Of a stretch of DNA of 32,468 nucleotides, positions 25,768-32,468 are shown in pieces. How positions within the stretch are numbered: position 1 is the first letter of the stretch; every line of letters starts with the position of its first letter. This DNA is from an uncultured Planctomycetaceae bacterium. Its GTDB lineage: Bacteria > Planctomycetota > Planctomycetia > Planctomycetales > Planctomycetaceae. The translations under genes and the position numbers were made by a program. The DNA lies in assembly GCA_903871805.1 (NCBI GenBank), contig CAIQIE010000236.1, forward strand, positions 1-32,468, in the 5' to 3' direction. The notes beneath the pieces are model-generated. The model searched no databases, was not told the DNA's origin, and saw nothing but the letters and a program-made list of their open reading frames with translations.

Positions 25768-26787
25768 TTACATCAGCGTCGGCAACGGCCCAGCGACGAC
25801 CGCCACAGCGGAAATGCTCTCGAATCCAGACAACAGCTTCAGGGCTTCCACAGCCTTTCCCGTCGTAAGATCCACGACCGCCAGTCCGCACCACAGATTT
25901 CCCTTAGCAGCAAGTGGCCTGACGTTCGAATCCGCATCACGATAAGTGCAGGAGAGCCCCACGAAGCCATATCCCGCATGACAATCCAATCCCGTTGTGT
26001 ATCCGGGAAATGTTTCCACCACATCGAACTCACCCGTTTGTCGATTCACAAGACACAACTGACCGGAGCAGGCCTGAAGTACCCAGAGACGTCCGTTGTG
26101 CACCCGCGGTGCCGTTGGAGAAAACAGTCCCCGACACAGAACTTCGCCATCCGGTACATTGATGATGATGCCGGGATTCCGTACAGGCTCTTGCCAGCCC
26201 CCAACCGTATTCCATTCGGCCATTGCCGTAACATAACGCGGCGTTCCGTTCTCCAGGGCGACACCATTGACCCGACACCGATCCTCTTCAGAACATTCCG
26301 AAACAAAACCGGGCTTCCAGAGATTCATCAAACGCCCATCATTTGTGAGTGTGCTGAGACAGGAAAACGTGGGATTTGCGATCCAGAGCCCATCTGTTCC
26401 CCATGCCAGATCCGGGCTGGAAAATCCGGCCGTATGTCGACTCTGCTGGGCGGAGAATTCCCGTCTGTTCTTACTCTCGAAAGAGCGATCCGACTGGCGA
26501 GAACTTTCGGATCTATCCCGGGAGACAAACAACCGCAGTTGCTGTTTCAAAGAAAGAGCGATCTTGTTACCACTGGCGGCCACCCCGTGCGGCTCGTCAA
26601 AATCCACGACAGACATCACCAGTTCCTGCTGATTTGCTGCAAGACTCAGGACCCTGTCACCCTCGGCTGTCGTCAGGACGAGCGAAATGTTCAGACTCCG
26701 CAGAAACGGCACAAGTCCTGGGGAGTAACTGCAGGACAACGATGTGGCGCGGACGCCATCTTTTTTTGACGAGGAAAATACGGACAC
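25768..26787 (-). CDS. TIGR03032-family beta-propeller protein
   Basis: About 339 residues matching the TIGR03032 pattern of unknown function. It has VVDFDEPHGVAASGNKIALS, SPDLAWGTDGLWIANPTFSCL, SECSEEDRCRVNGVALENG, PRYVTAMAEWNT, HNGRLWVLQACSGQL and GLDCHAGYGFVGLSCTYRD, which repeat as propeller blades. No signal peptide is evident. The GTG start at 26787 is preceded by GGAG at 7 bases. The gene lies 157 bases upstream of the FG-GAP/hydrolase gene on the same strand, so co-transcription is possible. The usual HxGD ahead of LAW is changed (SRHTAGFSSPDLAW). Family members are often found near glycan or protein-modification genes, but the role is unknown. Confidence 0.85.
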   Translation of the reverse strand: MSVFSSSKKDGVRATSLSCSYSPGLVPFLRSLNISLVLTTAEGDRVLSLAANQQELVMSVVDFDEPHGVAASGNKIALSLKQQLRLFVSRDRSESSRQSDRSFESKNRREFSAQQSRHTAGFSSPDLAWGTDGLWIANPTFSCLSTLTNDGRLMNLWKPGFVSECSEEDRCRVNGVALENGTPRYVTAMAEWNTVGGWQEPVRNPGIIINVPDGEVLCRGLFSPTAPRVHNGRLWVLQACSGQLCLVNRQTGEFDVVETFPGYTTGLDCHAGYGFVGLSCTYRDADSNVRPLAAKGNLWCGLAVVDLTTGKAVEALKLLSGFESISAVAVVAGPLPTLM

Positions 26788-27576
26788 GATGAGACTCCGT
26801 CAGCAATCTACGTGGTGATCGTCCTGTTGTTACTGCAGACCTGGATCAGTAACGCAGTGCATCGCCGAACCACACTGGAACGCCATGTTGCAGGGAAATG
26901 GTGTGATCGACGCAGTGACTATGTGCACTTCCGTTTTCGATAAGCACGAACCGGACCACTCCGCCGGGGATACCGATAGGCCGTATTCAAATTTTTGACG
27001 CTCGCTGATAAATCCGGATTGTTTCCCTTGCCGGGACTGCCATTGGCTGCGGGAGCACGCCATGATGTACAGCGGCCTCCCCTCGCCCCTCAAAGCAGCG
27101 TATTTTCCCACCTTCGAAAAAAAGATAAGTTCCTCCTCACAGTTTCAGGACAAGGCGTTCCGTTTTTTTTCTTTGCAGGATGAGGAATTCTACAGCAGAT
27201 TTTGTTTCAGCAGCCCATCTGAAGCGCTCAGGCGAGAAATCATCTGTTAAAACAACTGACAAATTGTTTTGTTGTGAACGTTTTGTAAATTTCAGGCTGG
27301 CCCAGGTCACGAGTTTTTCAACCTAAAAATCAAAATGCCGCCCGCCAGAAAGAAAATTTACCGTCCGGTAGCAGATTGCGAGATCGGTCTGGTGAATTTG
27401 GCAGGGGCGAAGACCGTCGTGGACGTCCGTCTGCCGGCTCGCGGCAAAATCCCCATGGTGAACAGTACCGGCTGCCGCGCACAGAGCATCCGGGCAGTAC
27501 AAGTTGTTTTGCGATTGGTGTAGACTTTGCATTCGGTCTGTTTTCTTCGAATGCTGCCAGCTGCTGACCTTCTGTA
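26788..27576. other. 789-base divergent gap between the TIGR03032 gene and dnaE2
   Basis: No recognisable gene. The stretch 27100-27340 is clearly richer in A/T than its surroundings and contains the short dyad ACAA-A-TTGT (27259-27267) followed by GAACGTTTTGTAAAT, a plausible promoter area for dnaE2. It matches no LexA box I know with confidence. A 62-codon frame at 27335-27523 lacks a ribosome-binding site and any similarity I recognise. Confidence 0.5.
26829..26853. promoter_or_regulatory. Inverted repeat upstream of the TIGR03032 gene, candidate operator
   Basis: GTTACTG and CAGTAAC form a perfect 7-bp inverted repeat with an 11-base spacer, 42 bases before the GTG start. It could be a repressor site or a leader hairpin. 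Confidence 0.35.
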
Positions 27577-30500
27577 ATGCCGGATCCCCCACCTTCCAAA
27601 CGTCGCCAGCGGGCCACTCTGAATCCCGCATGGGTTGGTGCGGACACAGAACAGGCGGCGGCCAGCCCCCCTGAGAATTCGACATTTGCTCCCTATGCAG
27701 AACTGCACTGCAAAACCAATTACTCCTTCCTGGAAGGGGCTTCCCATGCGGATGAGTTGGCGGCGCAGGCGAAGAAACTGGGGTACCGGGCACTGGCGGT
27801 AACAGATCGCAATTCGCTGGCCGGAGTTGTCCGGGCGCATGTGGCCGCAAAAGAGGCGGGGGTGAAGCTGCTGGTGGGGGCGGAGATCATTCCGCAGGAT
27901 GGCCCGGCCATGGTGCTGCTGGCCACAGATCGTGCGGCATATGGCCGCCTGTCGACACTGATCACTGTGGGGCGGCGACGAGTGGCCAAGGGGGAGTGTC
28001 GAATTCTGATGTCAGACATCAGCGACTATTCCAAAGGGCTGCTGTGCTGTCTTCCGTTGAGTCAGGAATCAGAACTTCGTTATCAGCGTCGCTATTCGCC
28101 CGCCATGAACTGCGATGTGTCTGACGAAATGCTGCAACGGCTGCAGGCAACGTTTGGGGACCATTTTTATGCCCTTGGGGAATTGCACCGAGGTCCATGG
28201 GACGCCGTGCGGCTGCAGCGATGGCGGGCCCTGTGCAGTCGCCGGAAGATTCCGCTGGTGGCGGCCAACGACGTTCACTACCACTCGCCGCGTCGCAGAG
28301 CCCTGCAGGATGTTCTGACGGCAATTCGCTGCAACACCTCCCTGCAGACGCTGGGGCACGAACTCTTTCCCAACGGCGAACGCCATCTGAAATCCGGCGC
28401 AGACATGCTGGGGCTCTTTGGGAATGATCAGGAGGCTATTGCCCGGACGGTGGAGATTGCGGCGCGGTGTGAATTTTCCCTGGATCAGCTGCGTTATGAA
28501 TATCCTGAAGAGCTTGTGCCGCCCGGGCTGACTCCGATTGACCATCTAAGCAATCTGGCGTGGCGGGGAGCGGCGTTGCGGTACCCCAATGGCGTACCGG
28601 AAAAAATCCGGGGCATGATTCGCCACGAACTGACGCTGATTGAAGACCTGCATTACGAGGCCTACTTTCTGACTGTCTATGACATTGTGCGATTTGCGCG
28701 TGAGCGTGATATTCTGTGCCAGGGGCGTGGATCAGCAGCTAACTCGGTCGTCTGTTTCTGCCTTGGCATCACATCGGTGGATCCTGGCCGCATCGACGTC
28801 CTGTTTGAGCGATTTGTCAGCCGGGAGCGAAATGAAGCGCCGGATATTGATGTGGACTTTGAGCATGAGCGGCGTGAAGAGGTTTTACAATACCTTTTTG
28901 AACGCTACGGACGAGATCGCGCCGGAATGACTGGAGCGGTCATTTCCTACAGACCACGGTCGGCCATTCGCGATATCGGCAAGGCGCTGGCCTTGTCCAG
29001 TGACTGTATCGAAAAGCTGGCCGGTCAGATGGAGCATGTGGACAGTTCAGAACAGTTTCCGGAACGCGTACGAGCCGGAGGCATTGATCCCGAAACGCTG
29101 CTGGGGCGACGACTGCTGGACCTGCTGACTTCGCTGCTGAATTTTCCAAGGCATTTGTCGCAGCATCCCGGAGGCATGGTCATGTCCCGCGGACCGCTCA
29201 GCGAACTGGTGCCAATTGAAAATGCCTCCATGGCGGATCGCACGGTCATTCAATGGGATAAAGACGACCTTGATGCCCTGGGTCTGCTGAAAGTGGACTG
29301 TCTTTCGCTGGGAATGCTCAGTTGTATTCGCCGAGCATTTGATCTGGTGGAAAAATATCACGGCACAGAATTGACTCTGGCCAGTGTGCCATCAGAGGAC
29401 CCTGCGGTCTATGATATGATCAGTCGGGCCGACACGGTGGGGGTGTTTCAGATCGAAAGCCGGGCTCAGATGAGCATGCTGCCGCGTTTGAAGCCACACT
29501 GTTTTTATGACCTTGTGATTGAAGTGGCCATTGTCCGACCGGGACCGATTCAGGGAGACATGGTTCACCCCTACCTGCGTCGTCGCGCGGGCGAAGAACC
29601 CGTGGACTATCCTAACCCAAATGTTCGGGAAGTCCTGCATCGGACGCTCGGCGTGCCGATTTTTCAGGAGCAGGCGATGCGGCTGGCCATTGTCGCCGCC
29701 GGGTTCACTCCCGGAGAAGCAGACCAGCTGCGTCGAGCAATGGGGGCCTGGCGAAAAACGGGCGTCATTGCAAAGTTTCATGAGAAGCTGGTGACCGGAA
29801 TGCTGGAACGGGGCTACGACGCCGAGTTCGCGGAACGCGTCTTTCAGCAGATCAGCGGCTTTGGTGAATACGGCTTTCCAGAATCCCACGCCGCCAGTTT
29901 CGCACTCCTTGTGTATGTGTCTGCATGGATCAAACGACATTATCCCGCAGTGTTTGCAGCCGCATTGATTAACAGTCAGCCGATGGGCTTTTACGCTCCT
30001 GCGCAACTTGTCAGGGATGCCAAAGAACATGGCGTTATTGTGCTGCCACCGGACATCAACTTCAGTGACTGGGACTGCACCCTTGAACCGATTCAACAGA
30101 AACCCGGGAAACCGGCTCCCTTTTCTCACAGAGATTCTGCAAAGGCGCTGCGTCTTGGCCTGCGACTGCTGCGAGGATTTTCTGAAGAATCGGCGAAGCG
30201 AATCGAAACCGTCCGAAAACAGCAGGGAAAGTTCCTGACCTTTGAAGAGTTTGCCAGACGAACGGGGTTGAACCGAGTCGCGTTGCAGATTCTTTCAAAG
30301 GCTGACGCTTTCTCTTCGCTGAAGATTGATCGACGATCCGCCTTCTGGCAGGCCTTGCCTTCCCGGGAAGAGCTGCCACTTTTTGAATCTGCGGATGGCG
30401 TTGAGAATGACGAATTGACTCCTGACCTGCCCTGCATGACTGAACAGGATCAGGTCGTGGCCGACTACACGTCCTCGGGCCTGTCACTTCGAAAGCATCC

Positions 30501-30858
30501 CGTAAGTTTTCTTAGAGACAAACTGGATGCCATTCGCGCGGCCACCGCAGAGCGACTTTCGGGAATTGCACCGGATAGCCGAGTCAAAGTGGCGGGGCTG
30601 GTCCTGATGCGACAGCGTCCGTCGACAGCCAGCGGCATTACCTTTATTACTCTGGAAGACGAGACCGGGATTGTGAATCTGGTGGTGTATCCCAGCGTCT
30701 GGCAGGTTTTTCGCCCGGCCGCGCGATTTGCCGGAATCATGCTGGCCACCGGCCGACTGCAGCGTGAGGGCGACATGATCCACGTTGTCTGCGAGCGTCT
30801 GGATGACCTGAGTGAATTTCTGAAGCAGCTGGATTCGCGTTCCCGTAACTTCCGCTGA
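27577..30858 (+). CDS. dnaE2: Error-prone DNA polymerase DnaE2
   Basis: 1093 residues, the usual size. A DNA polymerase III alpha-type enzyme (EC 2.7.7.7) for damage-tolerant, mutagenic synthesis. An N-terminal PHP domain opens with AELHCKTNYSFLEGASH (40-56), the DnaE2 rather than DnaE1 form, and lacks the His-x-His of active PHP nucleases. The palm has GRGSAANSVVCFCLGI and the catalytic PDIDVDFEHERREEV (about 420-432), with LGLLKVDCLSLGML supplying the third Asp. A helix-hairpin-helix region (about 865-905) and an OB fold (KVAGLVLMRQRPSTASGI, about 1005-1070) end the protein. It starts at ATG 27577 without a strong ribosome-binding site. No imuA, imuB or lexA is adjacent. It converges with the kelch gene. 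Confidence 0.96.
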   Translation: MPDPPPSKRRQRATLNPAWVGADTEQAAASPPENSTFAPYAELHCKTNYSFLEGASHADELAAQAKKLGYRALAVTDRNSLAGVVRAHVAAKEAGVKLLVGAEIIPQDGPAMVLLATDRAAYGRLSTLITVGRRRVAKGECRILMSDISDYSKGLLCCLPLSQESELRYQRRYSPAMNCDVSDEMLQRLQATFGDHFYALGELHRGPWDAVRLQRWRALCSRRKIPLVAANDVHYHSPRRRALQDVLTAIRCNTSLQTLGHELFPNGERHLKSGADMLGLFGNDQEAIARTVEIAARCEFSLDQLRYEYPEELVPPGLTPIDHLSNLAWRGAALRYPNGVPEKIRGMIRHELTLIEDLHYEAYFLTVYDIVRFARERDILCQGRGSAANSVVCFCLGITSVDPGRIDVLFERFVSRERNEAPDIDVDFEHERREEVLQYLFERYGRDRAGMTGAVISYRPRSAIRDIGKALALSSDCIEKLAGQMEHVDSSEQFPERVRAGGIDPETLLGRRLLDLLTSLLNFPRHLSQHPGGMVMSRGPLSELVPIENASMADRTVIQWDKDDLDALGLLKVDCLSLGMLSCIRRAFDLVEKYHGTELTLASVPSEDPAVYDMISRADTVGVFQIESRAQMSMLPRLKPHCFYDLVIEVAIVRPGPIQGDMVHPYLRRRAGEEPVDYPNPNVREVLHRTLGVPIFQEQAMRLAIVAAGFTPGEADQLRRAMGAWRKTGVIAKFHEKLVTGMLERGYDAEFAERVFQQISGFGEYGFPESHAASFALLVYVSAWIKRHYPAVFAAALINSQPMGFYAPAQLVRDAKEHGVIVLPPDINFSDWDCTLEPIQQKPGKPAPFSHRDSAKALRLGLRLLRGFSEESAKRIETVRKQQGKFLTFEEFARRTGLNRVALQILSKADAFSSLKIDRRSAFWQALPSREELPLFESADGVENDELTPDLPCMTEQDQVVADYTSSGLSLRKHPVSFLRDKLDAIRAATAERLSGIAPDSRVKVAGLVLMRQRPSTASGITFITLEDETGIVNLVVYPSVWQVFRPAARFAGIMLATGRLQREGDMIHVVCERLDDLSEFLKQLDSRSRNFR

Positions 30859-30944
30859 TACGTTGTTCATGTCACAGGACGGTTCGGCACCGCAGCCAGT
30901 GGCCACAAACACAGGCCTCGTATGCAAAGCTGCTCTTGCCAACG

Positions 30945-32087
30945 CTATGGGGTGAATGAACGCAGCAGCCAGACTCCGGGCGTACGGACGCCTGGCCGCA
31001 CTTCGCCGGTGGGTATGATCCAGTCATTTCCAATGGCGACAGACGATGCTGTCACGGTGGCCGGCGGAAAGGATCCTGCCGGCATCCACCGTTTCTCGCG
31101 CAGGGAAAACAGAAGCATCGTCTTTGAAAACCCACGATGAGCTTGCGGGGCAGTCTTTGCCTGCGTCCCATCGTCACCCCCGAGGATCAGAGGCCCCTGT
31201 CCGAAATCAGGTGCGGGAGAGGGGGCGGCCACGCAGGGGTTGGGAAGGTCCGGCAGGCGACTCCAGCCAGTCTCTCGGGAAAATGTCCACACATCCTTCA
31301 GATACTGCCGCTGCGGTTTGCCGTCAGGGCCTTTTGAGAGTGCAGCGCCGCCGATGATCCAGAAGCAATTTTCCGATGCCGCGGCGACAGCCAGAATTCG
31401 GGCGGGGCCGGGAAAGACCGGCAGCGGCGACCACGTTGCATCCGGCTGATCAAGACGCAGGCTCCAGACGCCGGACTCCGCCTCCGTGGAATCAGCGTTC
31501 TGCTGTCCTCCGGCAATGAAAAGTTCCTGGCCAATTTTTGCTCCAAAATGATTGGCGAGGGGCCCTGGAAGATCCGGGAGCTTTCGATGAGTGATGTTTG
31601 TTCCGTTGAACCGCAGGGCGAAGCCGGCACTGACGTGTCCGGACGCGCGACTTCCGCCGACGCACAAAACTTCATCCCGAAAGCTGACAGAAACACCGTA
31701 TCCCAGAGGCGCCTCCAGCTGACCCGCTGAGAACCAGGTTGCGTGCTGCACCGCCATCGGATCCAGCGCCGGCGGACGTGAATCCCCCGAACTAAACGCA
31801 TTAGCGAGCGGAGCAGCATTGTCGGCCCTCAGCCGAAGTGCAAAGACGGAACTGTACCAGACCTTTGTGCCTCCTTCCCACGGTTTGCGATCCGGAAAAT
31901 TGGCACCACCGATGACCAGCAGATGATTTCCGGACACACCTGCAAAACTGCCAGCGAAACCTTCAGTCTCCGGCAGGGGTGGCAACTCGGAAAGATTCAG
32001 CCGCAAATCCTGACAGAATGCGGCAGCACAGCCAGACAGAGCAGTGAGCGGCAGAAGCAGCCAAAGCAGGGCAGGAATGAATCGCAT
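30945..32087 (-). CDS. NanM-like cyclically permuted mutarotase/kelch lipoprotein
   Basis: 380 residues. The sequence LPPLPETEGFAGSFAGV and VIGGANFPDRKPWEGGTK match the TIGR03548 'cyclically-permuted mutarotase' family, related to N-acetylneuraminate epimerase NanM. Further kelch blades follow: VLCVGGSRASGHVS, LFIAGGQQNADST, WIIGGAALSKG and PLILGGDDGT. The N-terminus is hydrophobic and ends ALSGC, a fit to a lipobox, so it may be a lipoprotein. NanM turns alpha- to beta-sialic acid in the periplasm; whether this one handles sialic acid is unknown, and no nan genes are in view. ATG 32087 is chosen because AGG lies 6 bases upstream; a GTG immediately before is possible. Confidence 0.88.
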   Translation of the reverse strand: MRFIPALLWLLLPLTALSGCAAAFCQDLRLNLSELPPLPETEGFAGSFAGVSGNHLLVIGGANFPDRKPWEGGTKVWYSSVFALRLRADNAAPLANAFSSGDSRPPALDPMAVQHATWFSAGQLEAPLGYGVSVSFRDEVLCVGGSRASGHVSAGFALRFNGTNITHRKLPDLPGPLANHFGAKIGQELFIAGGQQNADSTEAESGVWSLRLDQPDATWSPLPVFPGPARILAVAAASENCFWIIGGAALSKGPDGKPQRQYLKDVWTFSRETGWSRLPDLPNPCVAAPSPAPDFGQGPLILGGDDGTQAKTAPQAHRGFSKTMLLFSLREKRWMPAGSFPPATVTASSVAIGNDWIIPTGEVRPGVRTPGVWLLRSFTP

Positions 32088-32411
32088 CACAAACCTCAGC
32101 AGGGTACTAAAACCCGGAATCCCGGAGACACTCGATCTGCGAGCCGGAAGTATTATAGTATATTCTCAACTGGAATTCCGGGCGGCGAAACGCGGTCTGC
32201 CAGTGGCCCCAAGAATTCCCTCCTCAATTCCGGTCATGCAGTGTTTTGTCAGGGCGAAAATTGATACCCATGTTGAACAGCCGCAGGCCACTCGCCATGG
32301 GTCTCAATCAAACGCGTATGTGTTCCAGCTGATAAGGCCTTCCTGATCTTTGTTTTCTCACGGACCACCAGGCCAGCGGTCTGATTTTGACTGACGCAGT
32401 GAAAGCGTTTT
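32088..32411. other. Divergent gap at the right end
   Basis: 324 bases between the kelch gene and the partial gene at the edge. Only the promoter candidate above is visible; no recognisable gene. Confidence 0.5.
32152..32180 (-). promoter_or_regulatory. Candidate promoter of the kelch gene
   Basis: A perfect minus-strand TATAAT (32152-32157) lies 65 bases upstream of the start codon in a short A/T-rich island. The -35 at 17-base spacing (CGGAAT) is poor. Confidence 0.3.
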
Positions 32412-32468
32412 ATGAGTGGACTACCGGTAACGATCGACGATGTGTACGCGGCAGAGGCTCGAATTCGC
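32412..32468 (+). CDS. Start of a threonine/serine dehydratase-like gene, cut by window edge
   Basis: Only 19 codons are present: MSGLPVTIDDVYAAEARIR. LPVTIDDVYAAEARI is typical of the N-terminus of PLP-dependent threonine ammonia-lyase/serine racemase-type proteins, which deaminate L-threonine to 2-oxobutanoate. The catalytic Lys region lies outside the window. No strong ribosome-binding site precedes the ATG. Confidence 0.55.
   Translation, partial: MSGLPVTIDDVYAAEARIR

Noticed and set aside
25753-26769. 338-codon plus-strand frame
   Set aside because: Fully antisense to the TIGR03032 gene, whose motifs are clear; no domain in the plus-strand reading.
27335-27523. 62-codon frame just upstream of dnaE2, considered as an imuA/imuB remnant
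   Set aside because: No similarity to either protein and no ribosome-binding site.
29392-30129. 245-codon minus-strand frame
   Set aside because: Antisense to the dnaE2 polymerase core; shadow frame.

Overview
The window reads like a chromosomal segment of a planctomycete (Planctomycetota, probably Planctomycetia). This is inferred from protein families, not from a marker gene. The clues are a DUF3352-like exported protein, an exported FG-GAP propeller fused to a hydrolase, a TIGR03032 protein, a NanM-type kelch protein, a fused MFS/spermidine synthase, a di-haem peroxidase, and many genes for exported proteins separated by long gene-poor gaps. I see no rRNA, tRNA, CRISPR array, prophage or intact insertion sequence.

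Layout. 1-1930 (minus): a compact set of a double-ACT protein, a GcvH-like lipoyl carrier and a 4Fe-4S ferredoxin-type protein cut by the left edge. 2146-6004 (minus): a RidA-family protein, a 712-residue membrane-anchored protein of unknown function and an exported endonuclease/exonuclease/phosphatase-fold protein. 6508-8356 (minus): a large exported planctomycete protein with a clear terminator, then a 984-base gene-less gap. 9341-13159 (plus): a 905-residue membrane protein/spermidine-synthase fusion and a short-chain dehydrogenase (SDR). 13196-16340 (minus): a second SDR with an altered active site, an exported PI-PLC-like enzyme, and purQ, whose 3' end overlaps the PI-PLC start. 16717-21624 (plus): a repeat protein with four GSPLDKIRAA-type motifs on a 24-residue register, a nickel-insertion protein LarC ending in 22.75 copies of Ser-His-Asp-His, a small receiver-like protein and a di-haem cytochrome c peroxidase. 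22006-22916 (plus): a decayed Rpn-type PD-(D/E)XK nuclease/transposase gene. 23397-26787 (minus): the FG-GAP/hydrolase fusion and a TIGR03032 protein. 27577-30858 (plus): the error-prone polymerase DnaE2. 30945-32087 (minus): a NanM-like kelch lipoprotein. 32412 to the end (plus): the first 19 codons of a probable threonine dehydratase-like gene.

Most genes look independently transcribed and unrelated in function. The likely functional units are the ACT/GcvH-like/ferredoxin set and the overlapping purQ/PI-PLC pair. The most unusual features are the LarC His-rich tail, the GSPLDKIRAA repeat protein, the GcvH-like/ferredoxin set, and the SDR in which Met replaces the catalytic Lys. Nothing here amounts to a proven new multi-gene system. 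All calls come from reading the sequence; no database search was possible.
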